Assembly: GCF_020297055.1 (NCBI RefSeq)
Contig: NZ_JAIXCQ010000009.1
Location: forward strand, 124,001-188,000
Direction of reading: 5' to 3'
DNA length: 64,000 nt
DNA from: Isoptericola luteus
Lineage (GTDB): Bacteria; Actinomycetota; Actinomycetes; Actinomycetales; Cellulomonadaceae
In this document: positions 17,129 through 26,164 of the stretch, piece by piece
How positions within the stretch are numbered: the stretch's first letter is position 1
Layout of the letters: each line of letters begins with the position of its first letter
Position numbers and translations under genes: made by a program
Notes under the pieces: generated by a model
Told to the model about the DNA's origin: nothing
Databases searched by the model: none
Seen by the model: the letters and a program-made list of their open reading frames with translations, nothing else

Positions 17129-18007
17129 TCACTTGCGGAACGGGGCCAGCGTGGTGCGCACGATGTCTCCGGCACCCCAGTCGTCGTCGAACTGCGCAAG
17201 CACCGCCAGGTGCTGACGGAGCTGAAGGATCGGCATGCGGTCGCGCCAGCCGCGGTCGAGCGACGTCAGCTCCGCGTACAGGTCGAAGAAGCGCTGCGCC
17301 TCGGGCGGCGGTGCCGTCGTCCAGAGGTGGGCCAGGTCGACGTCGGCCCACGTGTACGAGACGGCCGGGTCGATCAGCGCAGGCCGCCCGTCGGGGGTGG
17401 CCAGGACGTTCTGGGCCCACAGGTCGCCGTGCGTCAGGCAGGCGCGCGCGTCGGGAAGCAGCTCCGGAAGTCTGGCGCACAACCGTTCCAGTGCGCTCCT
17501 GTCGGGGGCGTCGAGAGCGGCCCGTACGCGGGGTTCGTCGAGCCAACGCAGCAGTCGGCACCGGGCGAAGAACTCGAAACCGTCGTCTGCCCAGGTGTTG
17601 ATCTGCCGCCGGCGCCCCAACCAGTTGTCGCGGTGCCACCCGAACCGGGAGCTGACGGTGGTCGTGTGCAGGTGGGCCAGCGCGTGCGCGAGCTGCTCCC
17701 AGAGGGCCTCGGTGCTCGGCCGGGGACACAGCATCGACAGCACGAGCAGGTCTCGGTCGGCGTGAAGCACGTCAGGTGTCGTGACGCCGCCCAACGTGCG
17801 CAGAGCCACAAGACCCTCCGCCTCCGCCTCCAAGGCGCCGTCCAAAGTTTGCTCGGCGAACGTCTTGGCAAAGATCGACGTGCCGCCCGCGCGGCGCGCG
17901 AGACCCGCGACCGCCGCGAGTCCGCCTGTCGCGGGCTCGACCGCGACGACATCCGTGATCCCCGCCGCATGCAACCGCTCTGAGAGCAGCGTCGTCGGAT
18001 CGGACAT
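17129..18007 (-). CDS. fructosamine-3-kinase family protein
   Basis: A 292-residue kinase of the aminoglycoside-phosphotransferase fold. Lys48 in FAKTF is the probable ATP lysine. HGDLWAQN (193-200) is the catalytic-loop Asp motif and IDPA (212-215) the metal-binding Asp, as in fructosamine/ketosamine-3-kinases that help remove sugars from glycated proteins. ATG 18007 follows GGGAGG; longer frames include repetitive shadow sequence. It stands alone, oriented away from the tRNA-linked element. Confidence 0.88.
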   Translation of the reverse strand: MSDPTTLLSERLHAAGITDVVAVEPATGGLAAVAGLARRAGGTSIFAKTFAEQTLDGALEAEAEGLVALRTLGGVTTPDVLHADRDLLVLSMLCPRPSTEALWEQLAHALAHLHTTTVSSRFGWHRDNWLGRRRQINTWADDGFEFFARCRLLRWLDEPRVRAALDAPDRSALERLCARLPELLPDARACLTHGDLWAQNVLATPDGRPALIDPAVSYTWADVDLAHLWTTAPPPEAQRFFDLYAELTSLDRGWRDRMPILQLRQHLAVLAQFDDDWGAGDIVRTTLAPFRK

Positions 18008-18241
18008 CCGGCGCCTCCCTTGCCTCGACCCTCGCCCGTCGCCGCGCGACGCATCGGCATTCAAGCACGGTGATGTCGTCGTCGAGGAGAAGAAAAGCCG
18101 GACATCACGTGCCGCGCGCGAGCGCGGCGCCGCAGTCGTCCGTCGGTCGACCCATCTGTTCCTTGAGCCAGAGCAGGTGTGTCGTTCGCTGGCGTTTGCC
18201 GCTGGTCGCATCGACAATCCCCCAGTTGCCCCCCGGCGGGG

Positions 18242-18515
18242 TCACGGGCTCGTCGTGCTCGGACCCTGGTCCGACCCGTCGTCGGCGAGGTAGATCCCCA
18301 CACGGTCGGTGGTCCAGATTGGTACGCCGGTACCGAAGAAGTCGTTGTCCTCGGTCCACACCTGGCACTCCAACATGAGCGCGACAGCGAGGATGGGCCA
18401 GTCGTCCGGGTCGCGCATCTCGATCCGTGCCAGGGCCGGGCCCGCTTGGTGGCGTAGAACTCTTCCTCGACGCCGTGGACCAGCGGCTCGAGTGCGTCCA
18501 GGATGGCGAGCGCCG
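18242..18515 (-). pseudogene. truncated, frameshifted PIN-domain toxin remnant
   Basis: Minus strand. Near 18445-18515 one frame reads AAALAILDALEPLVHGVEEEFYATK, and a frame one base away continues as RIEMRDPDDWPILAVALMLE, CQVWTEDNDFFGTGVPIWTT and DRVGIYL to a stop at 18242. The second part is the C-terminal half of a VapC-like PIN ribonuclease. The N-terminus is missing: homology stops where the left att repeat begins (18516). So integration cut the gene, and a frameshift followed. No antitoxin gene remains. 18008-18241 holds no convincing gene; one frame encodes PPGGNWGIVDATSGKRQRTT, of unknown origin. Confidence 0.65.
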
Positions 18516-18592
18516 CAGCGTTTCCGCTGGCCAGAGGGCCTTCCTGTCGGTCGGGGTGACAGGATTGGAGCCTGCGACCTCTTCGTCCCGAA
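18516..18592. repeat. left attachment site (att) of tRNA-Pro element
   Basis: A 77-bp copy of the 3' half of tRNA-Pro and its downstream terminator region, matching 20073-20149 at 70 of 77 positions. It covers the tRNA from the anticodon loop to the 3' end. Two changes in the T-arm mark it as the displaced, now neutral half left after integration. Confidence 0.85.
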
Positions 18593-18678
18593 TGGAATCC
18601 GAGGCATCCTTGCGGTCGCTCGCGCGCGGGATCCTGCGGCTTCTCGTCCGCTGCTGTTCGCGGATCGTCGGATAGTTT

Positions 18679-18698
18679 GTGCAGCAGTTAGTACAGCA
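18679..18698 (+). repeat. putative integrase arm-type site, left copy
   Basis: GTGCAGCAGTTAGTACAGCA, an exact 20-bp match in the same orientation to 20006-20025. It lies 86 bases inside the left att core. A pair of direct repeats flanking the core after circularisation is what an integrase arm site should look like. Confidence 0.6.
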
Positions 18699-18732
18699 GC
18701 GCAGCGACCGTGGACGATCGCGGATGCGTGGG

Positions 18733-19155
18733 TCAGGCCAAGAGGTGATGGAAGCCGTCGGCCAGTCGGCGAACGTCCTCGCCGGCTCCGTGCTGTGTCG
18801 TCACTGCGAAGCTCCACGAGTGCTCCCGCTCGTATGGTGCATTCGTCAGATCCCAGCGCAAGTGCACGTGGCCGTCGTGCCGTGCGGAGATCCGCAGTTC
18901 GCTCTCCAAGGACTGCCAGACACGCTCGCCGGTCCAGCCGCGGAAGTCGTCGTACATGGCGTGGAAGAAGCCCACGAGGTCTCTGGAGCCTCCGAGAAGA
19001 ACCTCATGTTCGACGCTCACGCCGCCACCTGTTGCACGCATGACCATTCCGCCGACGTAGGGGTCATCTGGGCCGTAGGGGAAGGACCTCTTGAACTCCA
19101 GAGTCAGCCCGCTCGGGGTCGGAACTCGGAGCAATGGCCGGTCGTCATGCTGCAC
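18733..19155 (-). CDS. DUF6228-like hypothetical protein
   Basis: A 140-residue cytoplasmic protein. It contains LRVPTPSGLTLEFKRSFPYG, FFHAMYDDFRGWTGERVWQS and VHLRWDLTNAPYEREHSWSF, a pattern I associate with DUF6228, a family often found on mobile DNA. GTG 19155 is taken as start because upstream residues look like shadow sequence. The codon use is less GC-rich than surrounding genes. It is one of two genes inside the tRNA-Pro element; function is unknown. Confidence 0.65.
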   Translation of the reverse strand: MQHDDRPLLRVPTPSGLTLEFKRSFPYGPDDPYVGGMVMRATGGGVSVEHEVLLGGSRDLVGFFHAMYDDFRGWTGERVWQSLESELRISARHDGHVHLRWDLTNAPYEREHSWSFAVTTQHGAGEDVRRLADGFHHLLA

Positions 19156-19319
19156 GCCAACAACGTATCGGTGGCCAGCCTGGTGCCCGAAGGATTTCCG
19201 GCGGGGACACTCGGAGGCGCTGCGGCGACAGTGGAGCACAAGAGGCTGACGGAGGTCTGGGTCAAGGGTGGGCGTAGCCCATCGCGGAGCGACGCCGTAG
19301 GCGCCCTTGATGCTGGCCG

Positions 19320-20006
19320 TAGTCGGCCGAATGCTCAGAACACCAGGCCCTCGACGTCCTGACGTTGACGAAGGCTCACTGGATGTACGCGTACATCGTG
19401 GTCTCGATGCTGGTCGGGGTCCGCACGGAGGAAATGCGGGCGCTGACCTGGGATCGAGTCGACCTCGACGCTGAGCCGGCGACGGTCGCGGTCTGGCGTT
19501 CGGTGCGGAAGTCGGGGGACACCAAGACCAAGAAGTCCAGGCGCACCCTCGCGATGCCAGACCTCGCGGCCGACCTCCTCCGCCGTCGTCATCGGGAACA
19601 GGAGGCCGACCGCGTGAAGGCGGGAGCCGACTGGAAGGACACCGGACTCGTCTTCACGACCAAGGTCGGCACCGCGCTTGATCCGGCCAACGTGCGCCGG
19701 GGCTTCCGGGCCGCGCTGGGTTCCGTCCCGAGCGTCAACCCTGACGACTGGACTCCGCGCGAGCTTCGGCACTCGTTCGTCTCGCTCATGTCGGCGGGTG
19801 GTGCGGCGGTCGAGCAGATCGCTCACGTCGTCGGGCACTCGGACACGTCGACGACGGAACGCATCTACCGCCACGAGTTGCGCCCCGTGATCCAGACCGG
19901 CGCCACCTTCATGAACAAGTTCGCCGCCGTCGACGACGTCGGGCCGGACTGGCACATGGAACCGCTGTTCAGGCTGCCGGGGGAGGGGAGCCGAACCCAT
20001 GCGTAG
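19320..20006 (+). pseudogene. truncated tyrosine recombinase (integrase)
   Basis: The catalytic domain is complete: Arg in GVRTEEMRALTW, His-x-x-Arg in PRELRHSFVSLM, HVVGHSD, and the nucleophile Tyr in ERIYRHEL. The reading frame opens only after a TAG near 19320, with EHQALDVLTLTKAHWMYAY upstream of the first ATG. The SAM-like core-binding and arm-binding domains are missing, and a fragment in another frame (GRSRPNAQ) lies just before, suggesting frameshift and deletion. The stop is 102 bases from the tRNA-Pro 3' end, as expected for an integrase next to attR. The element is probably no longer mobile on its own. Confidence 0.8.
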
Positions 20007-20025
20007 TGCAGCAGTTAGTACAGCA
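20006..20025 (+). repeat. putative integrase arm-type site, right copy
   Basis: The exact 20-bp partner of 18679-18698. It begins on the last base of the integrase stop codon, 47 bases from the right att core. Confidence 0.6.
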
Positions 20026-20072
20026 CCGGGGGTTCTGGGGGCATCGGGGCAAAGCAAAAGGCCCCCTGCGCT

Positions 20073-20181
<109 letters not shown>

Positions 20182-20284
20182 AAGGACTGCTCCCACGCCC
20201 ATAGGCATCACCCTGAGGCCTGCCCTGCGTGCGGAAGCCTGCCTAGAATAGCCGACGATCCGGCCAGGACGAAAACGAGATCCG

Positions 20285-21124
20285 CTAGGCGGCGGTGAAG
20301 GTGAGCAACGTCGCCTCGGGTCGGCACGCGAACCGCACGGGCGCGTACGGGGACGTGCCCGCACCTGCGGAGACGTGCAGCCAGGTCGAGCCCGCGCCGT
20401 CCGCGTCGTCGGGTCGTGCGCCGGGCCAGCCGTGCAGTCCGCTGGCGCGTCGTCGGTCGATGTCGCAGTTCGTCACCAGCGCGCCGTAGCCGGGCACGCG
20501 CAGCTGACCGCCGTGGGTGTGACCGGCCAGGACCACGTCGGCCGCGTCGGCGTGCATCTGGTCGAGCACCCGCCGGTAGGGGGCGTGCGTGACGCCGAGG
20601 TGCAGCACCGCGTCGTCGGGCCGGCCGGCGGGGAACTCGTCGCGGTCCAGGTGCGGGTCGTCGACCCCCACGAGGGAGAACGGGCGGCCGTCGGCGACGA
20701 CGACGTCGCGCCGGTTGGTGAGGTCTTTCCAGCCGGCGTCGCGCATCGCCGCGGCGAGCTCTGCGGCCGGCAGCGACGGCGGGCGTCGCGGCGCCACCCG
20801 GGCGTCCGGCAGGAGGTACCGCGCGGGGTTCTTCGGCACGGGCTCGAAGTAGTCGTTGGACCCCAGGACGAACGCCCCGGGCACGTCCAGCAGCGGCTCC
20901 AGGGCGTGCAGGAGCGGCCCGAGGGAGTCACGGTGAGCCAGGTTGTCGCCCGTGTTCACGACGAGGTGCGGGTCGGTCGCGGCGATCGATCGCACCCAGT
21001 CGATCTTGAGCTGCTGCGACGGGGTCAGGTGCAGGTCCGAGACGTGCAGCACGCGCAGGTCGGGCTCGCCCGCCGGGAGCACGGGCACGGTGGCCCGGCG
21101 CAGCGTGAAGAGCTTGGTCTCCAC
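20285..21124 (-). CDS. metallophosphoesterase (YkuE-like)
   Basis: This calcineurin-like phosphoesterase has HVSDLHLTP, VNTGDNL, LGSNDYFE, VTHAPY and GHTHGGQL, the full set of metal ligands. The first GTG gives 279 residues, starting METKLFTLRRATVP. In frame upstream is a likely membrane segment (RRVLGGVAVVGLAGLAYAH), usual in this family, but with no ATG or GTG. A CTG at 21205 overlapping the upstream PBP stop would add it, giving about 306 residues. So the true start is uncertain and may be CTG. The role is probably envelope-linked phosphoester hydrolysis. Confidence 0.85.
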   Translation of the reverse strand: METKLFTLRRATVPVLPAGEPDLRVLHVSDLHLTPSQQLKIDWVRSIAATDPHLVVNTGDNLAHRDSLGPLLHALEPLLDVPGAFVLGSNDYFEPVPKNPARYLLPDARVAPRRPPSLPAAELAAAMRDAGWKDLTNRRDVVVADGRPFSLVGVDDPHLDRDEFPAGRPDDAVLHLGVTHAPYRRVLDQMHADAADVVLAGHTHGGQLRVPGYGALVTNCDIDRRRASGLHGWPGARPDDADGAGSTWLHVSAGAGTSPYAPVRFACRPEATLLTFTAA

Positions 21125-21201
21125 GTGGGCGTACGCGAGCCCGGCCAGTCCGACGACGGCGACCCCGCCGAGGACGCGTCGGGCGCGGGCCCCCGCGGGG
21201 G

Positions 21202-23577
21202 TCAGTTGTCCCGTCCCGTCTGGGCGAAGCTGTCCCAGGCGCTGGCAGCGTTCGCCGACGACGTGCCGGCCGGGCTGCCGTCGCTGCCTCCGCCGCCACC
21301 GGGCTTGTCGTCACGCCCCTTGTCGTCGTCGCCCTTGTCGTCGTTGCCCTTGTCGTTGCCCTTGTCGTCACCCGAGTCGTCGTCGGAGTCGTCCGGCGGC
21401 GGCGCCTTCGGCGGGGCGCCGATGAGCGACTGGTCGGGCGCACCGAAGTCCTTGACGGGAAGGTCCTGGATCGCCGTGTCCATGAACTTCTTCCACGCGG
21501 GCGCCGCGAGGGTCGAGCCGTACAGGACCCGGTGGAACTGGCCGTTGACCACGTTGCCGTTCGTGTGGTCCTCGTTGGGCTTGTCGGCGTTGCCCACCCA
21601 CACCGAGGTGGACAGGTTGGGGGTGAACCCGGTGAACCAGGTCTGCGCCGACGCGTTCGAGGTTCCCGTCTTGCCGGCCACCGGTCGGCCGTCGGCGAGC
21701 CCACCCAGGCGCCGCGCGGTACCGGTGCCCGAGAAGACCTTCTCCATGGCGAACACGACCGTGTTGGCGATGTTGGTCGGCAAGGCGTTCTTGTCGCAGC
21801 TCGTACCCGGGACCTCGAGCTCCTCGCCGTCCGGCCCGGTCACGGAGGTGATCGCGATGGGCTCGCAGTAGGTGCCGCCCGAGGCGAGCGTGGCGTACGC
21901 GGCTGCCTGGTACAGCGGTGTCGACTCCTGCGTCCCGAGCACCATCGGGGCCGCGATGTCGATGCTGTCCTCCTCCGGGGTGGTGACGACCGCACCGTCG
22001 TTGTCCGAGGACCGGGTGGGCCGGAAGCCCATGTCCCAGGCGGTGCTGCGAAGGCTGCAGAGGTTGAGCTCGAAGCCCATCGAGGCGTACGCGGTGTTGA
22101 CGGACTCGTACGTCGCCTGGAGCGCCGAGATGGACCCGTATGCGACGCCCTCCGCGTTGCCCGGCTCCCACACGTCGCCGCCCAGGGACCCGATGCACGG
22201 GGTGTTGAAGGTGCCGACCACGCGGCTGACCTTGTTGGCGGTCACGCGTTCGTTGAGGGTGTGACCCTCCTTGAGCCACTCGGCCAGGACGAAGGGCTTG
22301 AAGTTCGAGCCCACCTGGAACCCGCCCGACGCGCCGTGCAGCGGGTCGGCGGCGTAGTTGACCCGGGTCGTGAGCTTGTCGCTGCCGGCGGCAGGGGTGT
22401 ACGGGATGTTCTGCGCCATCGCCCGGATCTCGCCGGTGCCGGGCTCGACCGACGCGATGGCGGACTGCAGGCCGCTGGCGTCGCCGGGGGCGACCGCCTC
22501 CTTGACGACCTCGACGGCCTTCTTCTGCAGCTTCATGTCGAGGGTGGTGTGGATCTCCAGCCCGCCCTTGTACAGCAGGTCCTGCCGCTCGCCCTTCGTC
22601 TCGCCGAAGACGGGGTTGAGGACGATCTCCTTGGTGACGTAGTCGCAGAAGAACTCGGCCTTCTTCGCGGCGCTGCAGCCGACCTCGACGGGCGTGACGT
22701 CGAGACTCTCCTTGATCGTCAGCGCCTTGGCCTCGTCGTACTCCTGCGTGGTGATGTACCCCAGCGACCACATCTTGTGCAGCACGAGGTTCCGGCGCTC
22801 GAGGGCGTCGTCCGGGTTCGCCGTCGGGTCGAACCGGGCGGGGGACTTCGTGATGCCGGCGATCGTCGCGGCCTCGACGACGTTCAGGTCCTTGGCGTGC
22901 TTGGAGAAGTAGTACTGGGCGGCCGTCTCGACGCCGTAGATCTGGTTCTTCCCGAACTGGGCGACGTTCAGGTAGCCCTGGAGGATGTCCTCCTTGCTCA
23001 TCTTCTGCTCGAGGGAGATCGCCATCTTGGCCTCGCGCAGCTTGCGGTTGACCGTGTCTTCCTTGGCCTCGATGACGCCGAAGGGGTCGTCGTCCTGCAG
23101 CGCCTGCTCGATGAGCATGTTCTTCACGTACTGCTGGGTCAGGGTCGAGGCGCCCTGCGTCGCGTCGCCCGAGAGGTTGTTGGCCAGCGCGCGCGTCATG
23201 CCGCGCGTGTCGATGCCGCCGTGCTCCCAGAAGCGCTCGTCCTCGATGGCGATCACGGCGTTCTTCATCGGCTCGGAGACCTCGTCGAGCGAGACGACGA
23301 TGCGGTTCTGCGCGTAGAACGTGGCCAACAGCTTGCCGTTGCTCGCGTAGATGCGGGACTGCTGCGAGAGCGGTGACGGCTCGAGCTCGGCGGGGAGCTC
23401 GTCGTAGATCTCCACCGTGCTGTCGGCCGCGGCGTTGACCCCTGCGGCGAAGGGGATCACCAGGCCGGCCGTGAGGACACCGCCCGCCACTGCCGCGAGC
23501 ACGAACGCGAGGAGCAGCGCCACGAGCTGCGTCGCAGGCATCGTACGGGTGATGCGACGGGGGTCCTGATTGGCCAT
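21202..23577 (-). CDS. bifunctional penicillin-binding protein (PBP1A-type)
   Basis: A 791-residue class A PBP that polymerises and crosslinks peptidoglycan. A membrane anchor spans residues about 16-42. The GT51 domain has EDERFWEHGGID and GASTLTQQYVKN. The transpeptidase has SNFK (SxxK, Ser nucleophile), SVN (SxN) and KTGTS. The C-terminal tail is an Asp/Lys/Gly-rich disordered run (about 735-775) of GDDKGND-like repeats. ATG 23577 is chosen because the anchor follows; the longer frame adds 43 unlikely residues. It precedes the metallophosphoesterase with touching reading frames. Confidence 0.93.
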   Translation of the reverse strand: MANQDPRRITRTMPATQLVALLLAFVLAAVAGGVLTAGLVIPFAAGVNAAADSTVEIYDELPAELEPSPLSQQSRIYASNGKLLATFYAQNRIVVSLDEVSEPMKNAVIAIEDERFWEHGGIDTRGMTRALANNLSGDATQGASTLTQQYVKNMLIEQALQDDDPFGVIEAKEDTVNRKLREAKMAISLEQKMSKEDILQGYLNVAQFGKNQIYGVETAAQYYFSKHAKDLNVVEAATIAGITKSPARFDPTANPDDALERRNLVLHKMWSLGYITTQEYDEAKALTIKESLDVTPVEVGCSAAKKAEFFCDYVTKEIVLNPVFGETKGERQDLLYKGGLEIHTTLDMKLQKKAVEVVKEAVAPGDASGLQSAIASVEPGTGEIRAMAQNIPYTPAAGSDKLTTRVNYAADPLHGASGGFQVGSNFKPFVLAEWLKEGHTLNERVTANKVSRVVGTFNTPCIGSLGGDVWEPGNAEGVAYGSISALQATYESVNTAYASMGFELNLCSLRSTAWDMGFRPTRSSDNDGAVVTTPEEDSIDIAAPMVLGTQESTPLYQAAAYATLASGGTYCEPIAITSVTGPDGEELEVPGTSCDKNALPTNIANTVVFAMEKVFSGTGTARRLGGLADGRPVAGKTGTSNASAQTWFTGFTPNLSTSVWVGNADKPNEDHTNGNVVNGQFHRVLYGSTLAAPAWKKFMDTAIQDLPVKDFGAPDQSLIGAPPKAPPPDDSDDDSGDDKGNDKGNDDKGDDDKGRDDKPGGGGGSDGSPAGTSSANAASAWDSFAQTGRDN

Positions 23578-23770
23578 GGCTACCAGGGTAAGGGTTCGTC
23601 CCGGGGCGGAGCAGGCCGGTCGGCGCCACCGGGTGTGCAGGTCCTGTGGACTCCTCGTCACCACGCGGTGGGAACCGTCCGCCCCCGGGCCCACCGCTCG
23701 TGGCACTGCACCGGGGGCGCGACCGGGCCCCCGGTGCGTGCGGCGCGTCCCGGCTGGTTACGATCGCCGC

Positions 23771-23935
23771 ATGGCTACCACGTGGGAGTACGCGACCATC
23801 CCCCTGCTGATCCACAACACCAAGGCGATCCTCGACCAGTGGGGCGCCGACGGGTGGGAGCTCGTCCAGGTCGTTCCCGGCCCCGACAGCACCAACCTCG
23901 TCGCCTACCTGAAGCGACCGACGGGCGACCGGTGA
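23771..23935 (+). CDS. small DUF4177-like protein
   Basis: A 54-residue protein: MATTWEYATIPLLIHNTKAI, then DQWGADGWELVQVVPG and AYLKRP. The WEY...GWELV pattern is that of DUF4177. The longer frame from 23570 is rejected because its upstream part overlaps the PBP promoter region. It overlaps ridA by 4 bases (GTGA), so the two are translated together. Function is unknown. Confidence 0.85.
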   Translation: MATTWEYATIPLLIHNTKAILDQWGADGWELVQVVPGPDSTNLVAYLKRPTGDR

Positions 23936-24411
23936 CGGCCGCCACGGGCGCCGAGGCCCGGCTCGCCGAGCTCGGCATCACCCTGCCCGACGTCGCGGCC
24001 CCCGTGGCCGCGTACCAGCCGGCGGTGCGCTCCGGCCAGTACGTCTTCACGGCCGGCCAGCTGCCGTTCGTCGACGGCGCGCTGCCCGTCACGGGCAAGG
24101 TGGGCGAGGTCGTCACCGCGGAGACCGCCGCCGACCTGGCGCGCACCTGCGCCCTCAACGCACTGGCCGCGGTGCGCTCGCTCACCGGCTCGCTCGACGC
24201 CGTGGCGCGCGTCGTCAAGGTGACCGGCTTCGTCGCCTCCGACCCGTCGTTCACCGGGCAGCCCGGGGTGCTCAACGGCGCCTCGACCGTGCTCGGCGAG
24301 ATCTTCGGCGACGCCGGCGTGCACGCCCGCAGCGCCGTCGGCGTCGCCGTCCTGCCGCTGGACGCGCCGGTCGAGGTGGAGCTGATCGTCGAGCTCGCCC
24401 CGGGGAGCTAG
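23932..24411 (+). CDS. RidA family (YjgF-like) enamine/imine deaminase
   Basis: A 159-residue protein of the RidA fold, which hydrolyses reactive enamines and imines formed by PLP enzymes. It shows SGQYVFTAGQLPF, GKVGEVVTAETAADLAR, VVKVTGFVAS and ARSAVGVAVLPLDAPVEVEL. It has the length of the longer actinobacterial subgroup. Its GTG overlaps the DUF4177 stop. A 42-bp perfect palindrome follows. Confidence 0.88.
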   Translation: MTAATGAEARLAELGITLPDVAAPVAAYQPAVRSGQYVFTAGQLPFVDGALPVTGKVGEVVTAETAADLARTCALNALAAVRSLTGSLDAVARVVKVTGFVASDPSFTGQPGVLNGASTVLGEIFGDAGVHARSAVGVAVLPLDAPVEVELIVELAPGS

Positions 24412-24423
24412 CGAGGCGTCACG

Positions 24424-24465
24424 CACGAAGGGACGGACCGTAGCGCTACGGTCCGTCCCTTCGTG
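24424..24465. terminator. 42-bp perfect palindromic terminator
   Basis: A perfect inverted repeat with 20-bp arms and a 2-base centre (CACGAAGGGACGG... arms), between the convergent ridA and crp genes. It probably terminates transcription from both sides. Confidence 0.75.
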
Positions 24466-24492
24466 GTGTCTCGCGCTTGGCCGCGGTCGGCT

Positions 24493-25173
24493 TCAGCGGG
24501 CGCGGCGCTCCAGGCGGTCGAGGTCCAGCAGCACGACGGCGCGGCCCTCGCGACGCACCCAGCCGCGGGTGGCGAAGTCGGCCAGCGCCTTGTTCACCGT
24601 CTCGCGGGAGGCGCCGACGAGCTGCGCCAGCTCCTCCTGGGTGAGGTCGTGCGCGACGCGGATGCCGTCGTCGTTCGGCTCGCCGAAGCGGGTCGACAGG
24701 TCGAGCAGCGCCTTCGCCACCCGGCCCGGGACGTCGGAGAACACGAGGTCGGCGAGCGTCTCGTTGGTGCGGCGCAGGCGGCGGGCCAGCGCGCCCAGCA
24801 GCGTCGTCGCGACGCTCGGGTGCGCGCCGATCCAGGCCACGAGCGCGTGGTGGCGCAGCTCGTAGACGAGCGCGTCGGACACCGACGAGGCGGTGGCGGT
24901 GCGGGGGCCCGGGTCGAACAGGGAGAGCTCGCCGAACATCTCGCCGGGGCCGAGGATGGACAGGAGGTTCTCGCGTCCGTCGCTCGAACGGCGGCCCAGC
25001 TTGATCTTGCCCTGCGCGATGACGTACAGGCGGTCGCCCGGCTCTCCCTCACGGAAGAGGACGTCGCCCCGGCTCAGCTCGACGGGGACCATGGACTCGA
25101 AGAGCGCCTGCGTCTCCTCGCTTTCCATGTCCGCGAAGAGGGGGGCGGAGAGCACGACGGTGGTGTCGTCCAC
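24493..25173 (-). CDS. crp: Crp/Fnr family cAMP-receptor-like regulator (GlxR type)
   Basis: A 226-residue regulator. The cyclic-nucleotide domain has [20 protein letters not shown] and [19 protein letters not shown], where Glu and Arg-Thr bind cAMP. The C-terminal HTH reads [20 protein letters not shown]. Size and sequence match actinobacterial GlxR/Crp, a global carbon regulator. GTG 25173 is chosen for AGGA 5 bases upstream; GTG 25185 is 4 codons longer. It is divergent from nth. Confidence 0.92.
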   Translation of the reverse strand: MDDTTVVLSAPLFADMESEETQALFESMVPVELSRGDVLFREGEPGDRLYVIAQGKIKLGRRSSDGRENLLSILGPGEMFGELSLFDPGPRTATASSVSDALVYELRHHALVAWIGAHPSVATTLLGALARRLRRTNETLADLVFSDVPGRVAKALLDLSTRFGEPNDDGIRVAHDLTQEELAQLVGASRETVNKALADFATRGWVRREGRAVVLLDLDRLERRAR

Positions 25174-25373
25174 AGGATTCCTCACGTGGTCGGGGGCGTC
25201 CGTCCCGATGGCGGGGCGGGTCGTCCAAGGATGTCAAGGGATTGTGTTCCAGTTCTCAGTCTGCCTCACCGCACCAAATCGCGTCGAAGATCCGGTACGG
25301 CACCCTCGCGCGCCGCCGGGTGCGGCGGGGGAGCGGCGGTGCCCCTGTCGGCGGCGCTCGCTACGCTGCCAGG

Positions 25374-26120
25374 GTGCCGACGACGCCGACCACAGCCTCC
25401 TCGAAGTCCGCCGCCGCGCCCACCGGGGAGTCCCGGCTCGCGCTCGTGCGCCGCGCGCGCCGCATCGACCGCGAGCTCGCGGCCGCCTACCCGGACGCGC
25501 GGGCGGAGCTCGACTTCACCACGCCGCTCGAGCTGCTGATCGCCACCGTCCTGTCCGCGCAGACCACGGACGTGCGGGTCAACGCGACCACCCCGGCCAT
25601 CTTCGCGCGGTACCCGGACGCGGCCGCGTACGCGGCCGCGGACCCCGCGGAGATGGAGGAGCTGTTCCGCCCGCTCGGCTTCTTCCGGGCCAAGACACGG
25701 TCCGTCATCGGCCTCGGTCAGGCGCTCGTCGAGCGGTTCGACGGCGAGGTGCCGGCGCGGCTCGAGGACCTCGTGACCCTGCCCGGTGTCGGCCGCAAGA
25801 CGGCGAACGTGGTGCTGGGCAACGCGTTCGGCATCCCGGGGATCACGGTCGACACGCACTTCGGCCGCCTGGCCCGCCGGTTCGGCTGGACCACCGAACA
25901 GGACCCGGTCAAGGTCGAGCACGAGGTCGGCGAGCTCGTGCCGAAGAAGGACTGGACGATGCTCAGCCACCACCTCGTGTGGCACGGCCGGCGGGTCTGC
26001 CACGCGCGCAAGCCCGCCTGCGGCGCCTGCCCGGTGGCCCGCTGGTGCCCGTCCTACGGCACGGGCGAGACCGACCCGGTGGCCGCGGCCAAGCTCGTGA
26101 AGCCGGGCCCGCGAGGCTAG
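25374..26120 (+). CDS. nth: endonuclease III
   Basis: A 248-residue DNA glycosylase/AP lyase that removes oxidised pyrimidines. The helix-hairpin-helix [14 protein letters not shown] carries the catalytic Lys, and [14 protein letters not shown] the catalytic Asp. The Fe-S cluster is [17 protein letters not shown] (C-x6-C-x2-C-x5-C). The GTG at 25374 is favoured because upstream residues look non-coding. The stop lies in a tandem repeat shared with the convergent hydrolase. Confidence 0.95.
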   Translation: MPTTPTTASSKSAAAPTGESRLALVRRARRIDRELAAAYPDARAELDFTTPLELLIATVLSAQTTDVRVNATTPAIFARYPDAAAYAAADPAEMEELFRPLGFFRAKTRSVIGLGQALVERFDGEVPARLEDLVTLPGVGRKTANVVLGNAFGIPGITVDTHFGRLARRFGWTTEQDPVKVEHEVGELVPKKDWTMLSHHLVWHGRRVCHARKPACGACPVARWCPSYGTGETDPVAAAKLVKPGPRG

Positions 26121-26163
26121 AGGCCCGCGAGGCTAGAGGCCCACGAGGCTAGAGGCCCCGGAG
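26109..26163. repeat. tandem 16-bp repeats containing stop codons
   Basis: Three near-perfect copies of GCGAGGCTAGAGGCCC followed by a partial fourth. The first copy contains the nth TAG. The partial fourth abuts the TAG that ends the minus-strand hydrolase. Each unit carries CTAG, a stop in both directions. Confidence 0.85.
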
Positions 26164-26164
26164 G

